64,000 nt of DNA from NCBI GenBank assembly GCA_916048095.2, contig OU696593.1, positions 4,084,501 to 4,148,500 on the forward strand, given 5' to 3'. The notes under the pieces are model-generated. The model made no database searches, was not told where the DNA came from, and saw only the letters and a list, made by a program, of their open reading frames with translations. Every line of letters starts with the position of its first letter. Within the stretch, counting starts at the first letter, position 1. Made by a program: the position numbers and the translations under genes. Shown here piece by piece: positions 10,775-24,900 of the stretch. The DNA comes from Sacculina carcini. Its lineage: Eukaryota > Arthropoda > Thecostraca > Sacculinidae.

Positions 10775-11258
10775 TATCTATATATATATTAATATAAAAG
10801 AAATTATCTGTCTTTCAGTGTGTATGTATGCTTGAATATGAGGTGATATTATTGCGCGGGCTCAATGGTATAGATCAGGGGCTTCAAACGTAAACGAAAC
10901 GATGGATCATGTGTATGAAATGAAAATGTCCCGCGGGCAGCAACTATAGACAATATGACGTTCAATTCCACCGTGTAGAATGAATTAATATACAAAACTA
11001 ACGGATTTGACTTCAAGATCTACAATGGATCGTGTTTGACTTATACATTATTTCGCACGACGGGCGGGTTTAATTATGAGGCAGATTGATGGAAAATATT
11101 CTGTCAAAAAAAGAAAAAAAGAGTAAACTTAGACTTTTCAATTGATTACAATTTTATGACTGTGCCCTTTATCTTATTTAATTTTCAATTCTTTTATGGT
11201 TTAAACATGAATTTCATTTTGAGAGTTGTTCCGCACAACGGGCGGGTTTTAATGCTAG
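10775..11258 (+). mobile_element. B-type Helitron-like element, diverged copy (B0)
   Basis: It starts with a TATATA-rich 5' end and the AAGAAATTATCTGTC block typical of B units. It continues with GCTTGAATATGAGGTGA, GGGGCTTCAAACG and GTCCCGCGGGCAGCAA, and ends with two hairpins (near 11035 and 11230) and CTAG at 11255-11258. The next A unit begins directly at 11259. Confidence 0.6.
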
Positions 11259-14200
11259 TCTATATATATAAAAGAGATCCTCTGTGTGTGTGTGTGTCTG
11301 TGTGTGTGTCTGTGTGTGTGTTCGACCCTCCTTGGTCCATTTTCTATCAGCTATTATTCGGCCACCACTCAGCCTACCCGCTAACAATTTATACCATCAC
11401 GTTGGAAATTTTCTTGTCTACACTTTAGATTAAATTTTAAATTTCAAAAATGAAATCAAAAAAAGTTATAGCGGTGAAAAGACAAAATGAACCCTGAAAA
11501 ATGCGATAATTGTGGTCAATGCTCTGCAATCTACTCCTCATAAACCAGGAATGGTACAGCCAAACAGATTATACCACTGTGTAGAGAATTTTCTGTTCTA
11601 CAAGATAGGTTATAATTCATATCCAAAAATAGAACATAAAAGATGTAAACATGACAAAATTTCAATCTATATTCAAAATTATATTTATACTCCACGCGTC
11701 CGATTTTCTATACTTTTTTCTCTATGTATCAAAAACTAATTATCACACAACTAAATAAATAATACCATCATGCTGGGAATTTTATTTGCTACAACACGGT
11801 ATAATTTTTAATTTTTCAAAGTGTATTAAAAAAAAGTTACGGCGGTGTGAAGTCAAAATGACAAAGTCAAAAATGCAAAATTAGCACTGGAAACCGTGAA
11901 TGTTTTGGTAAATATTCCCCTATCTATTCCTCATAAACCAGCAATGGTACAGCTATAAAAATTATACTATTGTGTAGATAATTTTGTGTTCTACAAGAAA
12001 AGTTATAATTTATACCCACAAATGATACAAAAAATGTGTAAAATTGGCAAAATTGTCAAATACATCCAAAATTACACTTGATCACCGGGCGCCTAAATTA
12101 ATTCATTTTTCTACCTATTTCTCAGGAACTATTTGTCACACATTAAAATAAATTATATCATCGTGCTGGAAATTGTATTTTTTAAAATGCGGTATAATTC
12201 TTAATTTTCCAAAGTGTATCTGAAGGAAGTGACGGCGGTGTAAAGTCAAAAGGACATATTGCCAATTTGACAGCTATTATGCGCACTTGCGATTACACAG
12301 GAATATACTACTGTGTAGAGAATTTTGTGTTCTACAAGAAAAGGTGTAATTTATACCCACAAATGATACAAAAAACGTGTAAAATTGGCAAAATTCTCAA
12401 ATACATCCAAAATGACACTTGAACACCGGGTGACTACAATTTATTCATTTTTATACCCATTTCTCAGGAACTATTTGTCATACATTAAAATTAATTATAC
12501 CATCGTGCTAGAAATTTTGTTTCCTACAGTACTGTATAATTATTAATTTTCCAAAGTGTATCTGAAGGAAGTTACGCCGGTGTAAAGTCAAAATGTCATG
12601 TTGCCAATTTGACAGCTATTATGCGTACTTGCGATTACACATGAATATACACTGATTAAATTTCACTGAAGTCCAATCACAATTTACGCACTTGCGATTA
12701 CACAGGAATATACTACTGTGTAGAGAATTTTGTTTTCTACAAGATAAGCTATAATTTATACCCACAAATGATACAAAAAACGTGTAAAATTGGCAAAATT
12801 CTCAAATACATCCAAAATTACACTTGAACACCGGGCGACTAAAATTAATTCATTTTTCTACTATTTCTCAGTAACTATTTGTTACACATAAAAATAAATT
12901 ATACCATCGTTCTAGAAATCTTTCTTCTACAATACGGTATAATTTGTAATTTTCCAAAGGGTATCTGAAGGAAGTTACGGCGGTGTAAAGTCAAAAGGAC
13001 ATATTGCCAATTTGACAGCTATTATGCGCACTTGCGATTACACAGGAATATACACCGATTAAATTTCACTGAAGCCCAATCACAATTAAGAATGCATCAT
13101 ATTATCTCCAAGCATGGATGGTGTGGTTTTATTGCGTACAGTTTAATTAATGCTACACTCTACTGAATATAAAGGCTTTATTGTCCTCAATAACGTTCCG
13201 CACGACGGGCGGGTAAAATGCTATTGGGAACAAAGTAAACTACTGAATTTAACTGTGTAATTTAATTGGTTTAATTTCAAGTTGCATAAGCATAAGTTGC
13301 ATAAGGATATGGGTTGCAATATCATGTAATGCCAACTTATGCTGTTTTAGCGGAAGCATTAACCTGGAATTATAGAGATGACAGAAGGTTGCATTGTTTT
13401 GATAGTGTTGTGGAAAAACATGTTTTCTAAATTGAAACATAAATTTCACATTTAGACTTTTAGATTAGCTATAACTTTCCTGTGGGTTTGTTTTTCTTTT
13501 TCAATTTGCACTAATTTTTTTATGAATTGAATATTAATTATATTTTATGAACTGTTCCGCACGACGGGCGAATTAAATGTATCTATAAAGAGTGGGTTTA
13601 AATGATAGCGAGGTATATGATATTTTGCTAGCAGTAAATATTCTAGCGATAAAAGTAGAATAGCTCTTAAGCAAATGATTTTGGAGAATGATGTGAACCT
13701 TTAAATATATTTTGCGATCTGATGATATATGTATTAGGAATAATACGTAGCAGAATATAGGTTGCATAATATAATATCGGCTGTAATATCAAGGGCTGCA
13801 TTATCGATGTAATCCAAAAAATAACAACTGTATGAATATGATGCATTAGTGGAAGCATTAACCGGGAATTATGAGATAATATGATAATGTTGTAAAATTA
13901 TATCGCATTATGCAACAAATGTGAATTTAGCTACCTTACAGTTTGGTCCCGATACTATATTGGCGGGTTGAGAGAAAAGTATTGGTGGGCCGCGTGTTTG
14001 GGACCCCTGGGGTAGATAATCTCAGTCTTCTGATTACAAATTATGATCGCATCAGTATATTTTGTGATCACAAACTAATAAGTTAAATCACCTAAGACTA
14101 GGCTGAGAGCGGTCAAGATTGAATGGTTGGGTTGGGTTGGGTAGGTTTGACTCAGGTTATATTGGGTTTTAATGATAGCGGAAAATATATAAATTTTAAC

Positions 14201-14954
14201 AATAAATATTATAGCGGTAAAAGTGAAATAGTACTTAAGCAAATGATATTGGGGAATGATGTTAAGTAATAAATATAGTTTGGAAACAGTCTGATGAAAA
14301 GATTTCATCATCTTTCATTGTTTGTTTCGTGTTTGTGTTCTGAATTATACCACACGACGGGCAGATTTATATATCAGGCGGGTTGAGGGATAATATTTGT
14401 CAAAATAAGAACAAAAATATTCACATTTAGACTTTTCTATTGGTTAAGATATTTATAGGTTACATTTTTTGCTTTTCAATTTGTATTCATTATATTTTAT
14501 GGATTTGATATGAATTTTATTGTATGAATTGTTCCGCACGACGGGTGGGTTTAAAAAAGTGTTTTTAGATCATTTTTTCAAATGGTTCATTTAAAAAAAG
14601 GTTTGTTTTTTTTAAATAAAAATGTTCCGCGGGCAGCAACTATAGACAATAGAACGTTCAATTTACCCTGTAGAATTAATCCATACACAAAACCAATGGA
14701 TTTGACTTCAAGATGCAGAACGGATCGTGTTCGAGTTCTGAATTATTCAGCACGACGGGCGGGTTTAAAAATGACTCAGGCGGACTGAGGGGAAATATTG
14801 TGTCGAAATAAAAATAATTAAACTTATAATTTTCAATTGATTAATATTTTTATGAGTGTACCCTATTTCATTTTTATTTTTCCATATTTTTTATGAATTG
14901 AATATGAATTTCATGTTATGAATTGCTCCGCACAACTGGCGGGTTTTAATGCTA
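11259..14954 (+). mobile_element. A-type Helitron-like element, copy A1 (3,696 bp)
   Basis: The 5' end is TCTATATATATAAAAG and the 3' end is GGCGGGTTTTAATGCTA at 14954. The first ~1.8 kb contain four or five internal repeats of about 340-410 bp (landmarks near 11764, 12155, 12498 and 12902), each with CACTTGCGATTACACAGGAA. The second half contains six terminal-type hairpins (near 13196, 13555, 14348, 14530, 14748 and 14926). A short GGTTGGGTTGGGTTGGGTAGG tract lies at 14125. The small open frames on both strands recur in all copies only because the DNA is duplicated; none looks like a protein. Confidence 0.7.
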
Positions 14955-15414
14955 TATATATACATAAAGAAGAAATTATCTGTCTGTCTGTGTATGTATG
15001 CTTGAATATGAGGTGACAGAATTGCGCTGGCTCATGGTTCGCTGGTTCAATTATCAGGGGCTTCAAACGCAAACGAAGCGATGGCTCATTTTTATGAAAT
15101 AAAAATGTCCCGCGGGCAGCAATAAAACGTTCAATTTCACCGTATAGAATGAATTCATATACAAAACTAATGGATTTGACTTCAAGAACCAGAACGGATG
15201 GTGTTCGAGTTCTGAATTTTTCCTCACGTCGGGCGGGTTTAAATATGAGGCGGGTTGAGTGAAAATATTTTGTCAAAATAAAATTAAAAATAATGAAATT
15301 TAGACTTTTTAATTGATTAAGGTCTTCATGAGTTTGCCTTATTTATTTTTAATTTGCAATATTTCTATGAATTGTTCCGCACAACGGGCGGGTTTTAATG
15401 CGGTTTTAATGCTA
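14955..15414 (+). mobile_element. B-type Helitron-like element
   Basis: Begins TATATATACATAAAGAAG, followed by AAATTATCTGTCTGTC and the GCTTGAATATGAGGTGA block. A first hairpin variant (CCTCACGTCGGGCGGG) lies near 15222. It closes with a hairpin and a doubled GGTTTTAATGC before CTA at 15412-15414. A 121-codon frame reads backwards through it but only reflects duplicated DNA. Confidence 0.6.
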
Positions 15415-15865
15415 TATATATACATAAAGAAGAAATTATCTGTCTGTCTGTGTATGTATGCTTGAATATGAGGTGACATAATTGCGCTGGTTCATGGTTC
15501 GCTGGTTCAATGATCAGGGGCTTCAAACGCAAACGAAGCGATGGCTCATTTTTATGAAATAAAAATGTCCCGCGGGCAGCAATAAAACGTTCAATTTCAC
15601 CGTGTAGAATGAATTCATATACAAAACTAATGGATTTGACTTCAAGAACCAGAACGGATGGTGTTCGAGTTCTGAATTATTCCGCACGTCGGCCGGGTTT
15701 AAATATGAGGCGGGCTGAGTGAAAATATTTTGTCAAAATGTAAATTAAAAATAATGAAATTTAGACTTTTTAATTGATTAAGGTTTTTATGAGTTTGCCT
15801 TATTTATTTTTAATTTGCAATATTTTTATGAATTCTTCCGCACAACGGGCGGGTTTTAATGCTAG
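15415..15865 (+). mobile_element. B-type Helitron-like element, second tandem copy
   Basis: Same build as the preceding unit. It ends CTAG at 15862-15865, immediately followed by the TC of the next A unit. The two B units differ by scattered substitutions and by the doubled end in the first. Confidence 0.6.
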
Positions 15866-18800
15866 TCTATATATATAAAACAGATCCTCTGTGTGTGTGT
15901 GTGTCTGTGTGTGTGTCTGTGTGTGTGTTCGACCCTCCTTGGTCCATTTTCTATCAGCTATTATTCGGCCACCACTCAGCCTACCCGCTAACAATTTATA
16001 CCATCACGTTGGAAATTCTCTTGTCTACACTTTAGATTAAATTTTAAATTTCAAAAATGAAATCAAAAAAAGTTATAGCGGTGAAAATACAAAATGAACC
16101 CTGAAAAATGCGAAAATTGTGGTCAATGCTCTGCAATCTACTCCTCATAAACCAGAAATGGTACAGCCAAACAGATTATACCACTGTGTAGAGAATTTTC
16201 TGTTCTACAAGATAGGTTATAATTCATATCCAAAAATAGAACATAAAAGATGTAAACATGACAAAATTTCAATCTATATTCAAAATTATATTTATACTCC
16301 ACGCGTCCGATTTTCTATACTTTTTTCTCTATGTATCAAAAACTAATTATCACACAACTAAATAAATAATACCATCATGCTGGGAATTTTATTTGCTACA
16401 ACACGGTATAATGTTTAATTTTTCAAAGTGTATTAAAAAAAAGTTACGGCGGTGTGAAGTCAAAATGACAAAGTCAAAAATGCAAAATTAGCACTGGAAA
16501 CCGTGAATGTTTTGGTAAATATTCCCCTATCTATTCCTCATAAACCAGCAATGGTACAGCTATAAAAATTATACTATTGTGTAGATAATTTTGTGTTCTA
16601 CAAGAAAAGTTATAATTTATACCCACAAATGATACAAAAAATGTGTAAAATTGGCAAAATTGTCAAATACATCCAAAATTACACTTGATCACCGGGCGCC
16701 TAAATTAATTCATTTTTCTACCTATTTCTCAGGAACTATTTCTCACACATTAAAATAAATTATATCATCGTGCTGGAAATTGTATTTTTTAAAATGCGGT
16801 ATAATTCTTAATTTTCCAAAGTGTATCTGAAGGAAGTGACGGCGGTGTAAAGTCAAAAGGACATATTGCCAATTTGACAGCTATTATGCGCACTTGCGAT
16901 TACACAGGAATATACTACTGTGTAGAGAATTTTGTGTTCTACAAGAAAAGGTGTAATTTATACCCACAAATGATACAAAAAACGTGTAAAATTGGCAAAA
17001 TTCTCAAATACATCCAAAATGACACTTGAACACCGGGTGACTACAATTTATTCATTTTTATACCCATTTCTCAGGAACTATTTGTCATACATTAAAATTA
17101 ATTATACCATCGTGCTAGAAATTTTGTTTCCTACAGTACTGTATAATTATTAATTTTCCAAAGTGTATCTGAAGGAAGTTACGCCGGTGTAAAGTCAAAA
17201 TGTCATGTTGCCAATTTGACAGCTATTATGCGTACTTGCGATTACACATGAATATACACTGATTAAATTTCACTGAAGTCCAATCACAATTTACGCACTT
17301 GCGATTACACAGGAATATACTACTGTGTAGAAAATTTTGTTTTCTACAAGATAAGCTATAATTTATACCCACAAATGATACAAAAAACGTGTAAAATTGG
17401 CAAAATTCTCAAATACATCCAAAATTACACTTGAACACCGGGCGACTAAAATTAATTCATTTTTCTACTATTTCTCAGTAACTATTTGTTACACATAAAA
17501 ATAAATTATACCATCGTTCTAGAAATCTTTCTTCTACAATACGGTATAATTTGTAATTTTCCAAAGGGTATCTGAAGGAAGTTACGGCGGTGTAAAGTCA
17601 AAAGGACATATTGCCAATTTGACAGCTATTATGCGCACTTGCGATTACACAGGAATATACACCGATTAAATTTCACTGAAGCCCAATCACAATTAAGAAT
17701 GCATCATATTATCTCCAAGCATGGATGGTGTGGTTTTATTGCGTACAGTTTAATTAATGCTACACTCTACTGAATATAAAGGCTTTATTGTCCTCAATAA
17801 CGTTCCGCACGACGGGCGGGTAAAATGCTATTGGGAACAAAGTAAACTACTGAATTTAACTGTGTAATTTAATTGGTTTAATTTCAAGTTGCATAAGCAT
17901 AAGTTGCATAAGGATATGGGTTGCAATATCATGTAATGCCAACTTATGCTGTTTTAGCGGAAGCATTAACCTGGAATTATAGAGATGACAGAAGGTTGCA
18001 TTGTTTTGATAGTGTTGTGGAAAAACATGTTTTCTAAATTGAAACATAAATTTCACATTTAGACTTTTAGATTAGCTATAACTTTCCTGTGGGTTTGTTT
18101 TTCTTTTTCAATTTGCACTAATTTTTTTATGAATTGAATATTAATTATATTTTATGAACTGTTCCGCACGACGGGCGAATTAAATGTATCTATAAAGAGT
18201 GGGTTTAAATGATAGCGAGGTATATGATATTTTGCTAGCAGTAAATATTCTAGCGATAAAAGTAGAATAGCTCTTAAGCAAATGATTTTGGAGAATGATG
18301 TGAACCTTTAAATATATTTTGCGATCTGATGATATATGTATTAGGAATAATACGTAGCAGAATATAGATTGCATAATATAATATCGGCTGTAATATCAAG
18401 GGCTGCATTATCGATGTAATCCAAAAAATAACAACTGTATGAATATGATGCATTAGTGGAAGCATTAACCGGGAATTATGAGATAATATGATAATGGTGT
18501 AAAATTATATCGCATTATGCAACAAATGTGAATTTAGCTACCTTACAGTTTGGTCCCGATACTATATTGGCGGGTTGAGAGAAAAGTATTGGTGGGCCGC
18601 GTGTTTGGGACCCCTGGGGTAGATAATCTCAGTCTTCTGATTACAAATTATGATCGCATCAGTATATTTTGTGATCACAAACTAATAAGTTAAATCACCT
18701 AAGACTAGGCTGAGAGCGGTCAAGATTGAATGGTTGGGTTGGGTTGGGTAGGTTTGACTCAGGTTATATTGGGTTTTAATGATAGCGGAAAATATATAAA

Positions 18801-19561
18801 TTTTAACAATAAATATTATAGCGGTAAAAGTGAAATAGTACTTAAGCAAATGATATTGGGGAATGATGTTAAGTAATAAATATAGTTTGGAAACAGTCTG
18901 ATGAAAAGATTTCATCATCTTTCATTGTTTGTTTCGTGTTTGTGTTCTGAATTATACCACACGACGGGCAGATTTATATATCAGGCGGGTTGAGGGATAA
19001 TATTTGTCAAAATAAGAACAAAAATATTCACATTTAGACTTTTCTATTGGTTAAGATATTTATAGGTTACATTTTTTGCTTTTCAATTTGTATTCATTAT
19101 ATTTTATGGATTTGATATGAATTTTATTGTATGAATTGTTCCGCACGACGGGTGGGTTTAAAAAAGTGTTTTTAGATCATTTTTTCAAATGGTTCATTTA
19201 AAAAAAGTTTTTTTTTTTTAAAATAAAAATGTTCCGCGGGCAGCAACTATAGACAATAGAACGTTCAATTTACCCTGTAGAATTAATCCATACACAAAAC
19301 CAATGGATTTGACTTCAAGATGCAGAACGGATCGTGTTCGAGTTCTGAATTATTCAGCACGACGGGCGGGTTTAAAAATGACTCAGGCGGACTGAGGGGA
19401 AATATTGTGTCGAAATAAAAATAATTAAACTTATAATTTTCAATTGATTAATATTTTTATGAGTGTACCCTATTTCATTTTTATTTTTCCATATTTTTTA
19501 TGAATTGAATATGAATTTCATGTTATGAATTGCTCCGCACAACTGGCGGGTTTTAATGCTA
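15866..19561 (+). mobile_element. A-type Helitron-like element, copy A2 (3,696 bp)
   Basis: Same length as copy A1 and offset from it by exactly 4,607 bases at its start and at internal landmarks (for example 13249 and 17856, 14075 and 18682). Only scattered single-base differences are visible, so the duplication is very recent or the result of gene conversion. Ends CTA at 19559-19561. Confidence 0.7.
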
Positions 19562-19563
19562 TA

Positions 19564-21072
19564 TCTATAATAATAAAGCTCAACGTACGTGTGTGAGTGA
19601 GTGAGTGTGTGTGCAGAACGGCACATTGGTGTATATTGGTGTGTGTGTCTGTGTGTCGATATGCCATGACTCACGTGCATTGCAGCGAGCGTTTGCAGCG
19701 AGCGTTTGCAAATGCCCAGTGGCGTGCAGAGTGCGTAGTAAAACAGAGTGTTTAAATAAGTACATTGTCGTGCATGTGCGTGTTCCACAGGCGTTTTTCA
19801 AGTGTATATGTGTAGCTTACCAATATTGTAATTGTAATCAACATTTATTTTTCTATTGGTGTTTGTTTTTTACCTTTATTCTACACACTGCGCCATTCAG
19901 TTGAGCGATTGCTAGAAACGCCCATGCGCGATTGCCACCTCAGGCACACACACACTCACATTGACATACATGCACACACACACACACATACACACTGACA
20001 TAGATGCACACACACACACATACACATACAGGTACACGTACACACACACACATACATACACAGTGTACAGAACGGCACACTGATGTATATATTGGTGTGT
20101 GTGTCTGTGTGTCGATATACCATGACTCACGTGCATTGCAGCGAGCGTTTGCAAATGCACAGTGGCGTGCAGAGTGCGTAATAAAACGGAGTGTTTAATT
20201 AAGTACATCGTCGTGCATGTGCGTGTTCCAGAAGCGTTTTTCAAGTGTATATGTGTAGCTTACCAATATTGTAATTGTAATTATCATATATTTTTCTATT
20301 GGTGTTTGTTTTTTACCTTTATTCTACACACTTTTGTCATTCAGTTGAGCGATTGCTAGAAACTTCCCTGCCAGATTGCCACCACATCTTTTCTGCGAAC
20401 TGTTCTTGCATAATTTTGCAATTCTTCCCAGGAATTGCACACACGATACCGTTTTGCATTTTGTATTGGTATGTGTGTCCGTGTGCCGAAATTCTATGAA
20501 CGAACACGTGTGCAGCCAGTGTTTGTATGCGTGTGCGTCTGTATGTGCGATGCGAACTTATATAATGTCGTGCACACGGATTGTGCAACATTTTGATGAT
20601 CAGACGGCGATTCTGTCGCAGGCTGGTTAAACATACCAGAACCATAATATCAATATTCGCGTGCCTTTGGCACTAATAGTTGAAGCGCGTATCCGACTCA
20701 ATGTGAGTATGAACACTTGAATTTTATATGCCTACACTACTTATTGAATTATATGTGGTTACACTTGTTATTTTCTAATTTTGTATCTACATATATGTTA
20801 TATTTTCAGATATAATATGCATCCGGGAAAAATCTATAATACCTCAAAATAATATAATATTTGCTGTGGTGTTGCAACATCCTTGCGACACCATTTGTTT
20901 GCATTGGCCTTGACGTTTGCTTCAAGTGCATTATCATCATATTTGCATTGCTATCCCAGACAAAACTCAAGGCGACCGCATCACTTACAATACTACAAAC
21001 GAAGCTACGAGACGCACGTAGTGCGGATCTACTAGCGACCATAACCGCACGAAGTGCGGAACTTGTCGCTAG
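19564..21072 (+). mobile_element. C-type Helitron-like element with perfect terminal hairpin (1,509 bp)
   Basis: The 5' end TCTATAATAATAAAGCTC lies directly after the end of copy A2. The 3' end has a perfect hairpin: CCGCAC (21045-21050), loop GAA, GTGCGG (21054-21059), then 9 bases and CTAG at 21069-21072. A second hairpin, CGCAC-GTA-GTGCG (21013-21025), is followed by its own CTAG (21032-21035). Inside, a ~300-bp block is repeated: 19605-19935, 20062-20365 and a diverged third copy at about 20400-20640. A CA-rich microsatellite lies at 19941-20062. No coding sequence is convincing; the open frames through the GT/CA tracts are compositional. Confidence 0.7.
19941..20062 (+). repeat. (CA)n microsatellite with ACATACA interruptions
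   Basis: Runs of CA interrupted by CATACA and TGACATA words fill this interval inside the C-type unit. Confidence 0.9.
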
Positions 21073-21530
21073 TATATACATAAAGAAGAAATTATCTGTC
21101 TGTCTGTGTATGTATGCTTGAATATGAGGTGACAGAATTGCGCTGGCTCATGGTTCGCTGGTTCAATTATCAGGGGCTTCAAACGCAAACGAAGCGATGG
21201 CTCATTTTTATGAAATAAAAATGTCCCGCAGGCAGCAATAAAACGTTCAATTTCACCGTATAGAATGAATTCATATACAAAACTAATGGATTTGACTTCA
21301 AGAACCAGAACGGATGGTGTTCGAGTTCTGAATTTTTCCTCACGTCGGGCGGGTTTAAATATGAGGCGGGTTGAGTGAAAATATTTTGTCAAAATAAAAT
21401 TAAAAATAATGAAATTTAGACTTTTTAATTGATTAAGGTCTTCATGAGTTTGCCTTATTTATTTTTAATTTGCAATATTTCTATGAATTGTTCCGCACAA
21501 CGGGCGGGTTTTAATGCGGTTTTAATGCTA
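21073..21530 (+). mobile_element. B-type Helitron-like element
   Basis: Begins TATATACATAAAGAAG directly after the CTAG of the C-type unit and ends with the doubled GGTTTTAATGC and CTA at 21530. Nearly identical to 14955-15414. Confidence 0.6.
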
Positions 21531-21981
21531 TATATATACATAAAGAAGAAATTATCTGTCTGTCTGTGTATGTATGCTTGAATATGAGGTGACATAATTG
21601 CGCTGGTTCATGGTTCGCTGGTTCAATGATCAGGGGCTTCAAACGCAAACGAAGCGATGGCTCATTTTTATGAAATAGAAATGTCCCGCGGGCAGCAATA
21701 AAACGTTCAATTTCACCGTGTAGAATGAATTCATATACAAAACTAATGGATTTGACTTCAAGAACCAGAACGGATGGTGTTCGAGTTCTGAATTATTCCG
21801 CACGTCGGCCGGGTTTAAATATGAGGCGGGCTGAGTGAAAATATTTTGTCAAAATGTAAATTAAAAATAATGAAATTTAGACTTTTTAATTGATTAAGGT
21901 TTTTATGAGTTTGCCTTATTTATTTTTAATTTGCAATATTTTTATGAATTCTTCCGCACAACGGGCGGGTTTTAATGCTAG
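21531..21981 (+). mobile_element. B-type Helitron-like element, second tandem copy
   Basis: Nearly identical to 15415-15865. Ends CTAG at 21978-21981, followed at once by the TC of copy A3. Confidence 0.6.
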
Positions 21982-24900
21982 TCTATATATATATAAAAGA
22001 GATCCTCTGTGTGTGTGTCTGTGTGTGTGTGTGTTCGACCCTCCTTGGTCCATTTTCTATCAGCTATTATTCGGCCACCACTCAGCCTACCCGCTAACAA
22101 TTTATACCATCACGTTGGAAATTTTCTTGTCTACACTTTAGATTAAATTTCAAATTTTAAAAATAAGACCAATAAAAGTTATCGCGGTGAAAACACAAAA
22201 TGAACCCTGAAAAATGCGAAAATTGTGGTCAATGCTCTGCCATCTACTCCTCATAAACCAGAAATGGTACAGTAATACAGATTATACCACTGTGTAGAGA
22301 ATTTTCTGTTCTACAAGATAGGTTATAATTCATATCCAAAAATAGAACATAAAAGATGTAAACATGACAAAATTTCAATCTATATTCAAAATTATATTTA
22401 TACTCCACGCGTCCGATTTTCTATACTTTTTTCTCTATGTATCAAAAACTAATTATCACACAACTAAATAAATAATACCATCATGCTGGGAATTTTGTTT
22501 GCTACAACACGGTATAATTTTTAATTTTCCAAAGTGTATTAAAAAAAGTTACGGCGGTGTGAAGTCAAAATGACAAAGTCAAAAATGCAAAATTAGCACT
22601 GGAAACCGTGAATGTTTTGGTAAATATTCCCCTATCTATTCCTCATAAACCAGCAATGGTACAGCTATAAAAATTATACTATTGTGTAGATAATTTTGTG
22701 TTCTACAAGAAAAGTTATAATTTATACCCACAAATGATACAAAAAATGTGTAAAATTGGCAAAATTGTCAAATACATCCAAAATTACACTTGATCACCGG
22801 GCGCCTAAATTAATTCATTTTTCTACCTATTTCTCAGGAACTATTTGTCACACATTAAAATAAATTATATCATCGTGCTGGAAATTGTATTTTTTAAAAT
22901 GCGGTATAATTCTTAATTTTCCAAAGTGTATCTGAAGGAAGTGACGGCGGTGTAAAGTCAAAAGGACATATTGCCAATTTGACAGCTATTATGAGCACTT
23001 GCGATTACACAGGAATATACTACTGTGTAGAGAATTTTGTGTTCTACAAGAAAAGGTGTAATTTATACCCACAAATGATACAAAAAACGTGTAAAATTGG
23101 CAAAATTCTCAAATACATCCAAAATTACACTTGAACACCGGGTGACTACAATTTATTCATTTTTATACCCATTTCTCAGGAACTATTTGTCATACATTAA
23201 AATTAATTATACCATCGTGCTAGAAATTTTGTTTCCTACAGTACGGTATAATTATTAATTTTCCAAAGTGTATCTGAAGGAAGTTACGCCGGTGTAAAGT
23301 CAAAATGTCATGTTGCCAATTTGACAGCTATTATGCGTACTTGCGATTACACATGAATATACACTGATTAAATTTCACTGAAGTCCAATCACAATTTACG
23401 CACTTGCGATTACACAGGAATATACTACTGTGTAGAGAATTTTGTGTTCTACAAGATAAGCTATAATTTATACCCACAAATGATACAAAAAACGTGTAAA
23501 ATTGGCAAAGTTCTCAAATACATCCAAAATTACACTTGAACACCGGGCGACTAAAATTAATTCATTTTTCTACTATTTCTCAGTAACTATTTGTTACACA
23601 TAAAAATAAATTATACCATCGTTCTAGAAATCTTTTCTTCTACAATACGGTATAATTTGTAATTTTCCAAAGGGTATCTGAAGGAAGTTACGGCGGTGTA
23701 AAGTCAAAAGGACATATTGCCAATTTGACAGCTATTATGCGCACTTGCGATTACACAGGAATATACACCGATTAAATTTCACTGAAGCCCAATCACAATT
23801 AAGAATGCATCATATTATCTCCAAGCATGGATGGTGTGGTTTTATTGCGTACAGTTTAATTAATGCTACACTCTACTGAATATAAAGGCTTTATTGTCCT
23901 CAATAACGTTCCGCACGACGGGCGGGTAAAATGCTATTGGGAACAAAGTAAACTACTGAATTTAACTGTGTAATTTAATTGGTTTAATTTCAAGTTGCAT
24001 AAGCATAAGTTGCATAAGGATATGGGTTGCAATATCATGTAATGCCAACTTATGCTGTTTTAGCGGAAGCATTAACCTGGAATTATAGAGATGACAGAAG
24101 GTTGCATTGTTTTGATAGTGTTGTGGAAAAACATGCTTTCTAAATTGAAACATAAATTTCACATTTAGACTTTTAGATTAGCTATAACTTTCCTGTGGGT
24201 TTGTTTTTCTTTTTCAATTTGCACTAATTTTTTTATGAATTGAATATTAATTATATTTTATGAACTGTTCCGCACGACGGGCGAATTAAATGTATCTATA
24301 AAGAGTGGGTTTAAATGATAGCGAGGTATATGATATTTTGCTAGCAGTAAATATTCTAGCGATAAAAGTAGAATAGCTCTTAAGCAAATGATTTTGGAGA
24401 ATGATGTGAACCTTTAAATATATTTTGCGATCTGATGATATATGTATTAGGAATAATACGTAGCAGAATATAGATTGCATAATATAATATCGGCTGTAAT
24501 ATCAAGGGCTGCATTATCGATGTAATCCAAAAAATAACAACTGTATGAATATGATGCATTAGTGGAAGCATTAACCGGGAATTATGAGATAATATGATAA
24601 TGGTGTAAAATTATATCGCATTATGCAACAAATGTGAATTTAGCTACCTTACAGTTTGGTCCCGATACTATATTGGCGGGTTGAGAGAAAAGTATTGGTG
24701 GGCCGCGTGTTTGGGACCCCTTGGGTAGATAATCTCAGTCTTCTGATTACAAATTATGATCGCATCAGTATATTTTGTGATCACAAACTAATAAGTTAAA
24801 TCACCTCAGACTAGGCTGAGAGCGGTCAAGATTGAATGGTTGGGTTGGGTTGGGTAGGTTTGACTCAGGTTATATTGGGTTTTAATGATAGCGGAAAATA

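Noticed and set aside
14121..14150. Telomere-like GGGTT repeats
   Set aside because: Only three to four units inside a mobile element, not at a sequence end.
19498..20645. Histidine/threonine- and valine/cysteine-rich open frames on both strands
   Set aside because: These are translations of CA/GT tracts and shift with repeat length; not genes.
13249..24571. Small open frames of 63-78 codons recurring identically in the A units
   Set aside because: They recur because the DNA is duplicated. They have AT-driven composition and no domain, and the frames are not kept in the diverged copy A4.
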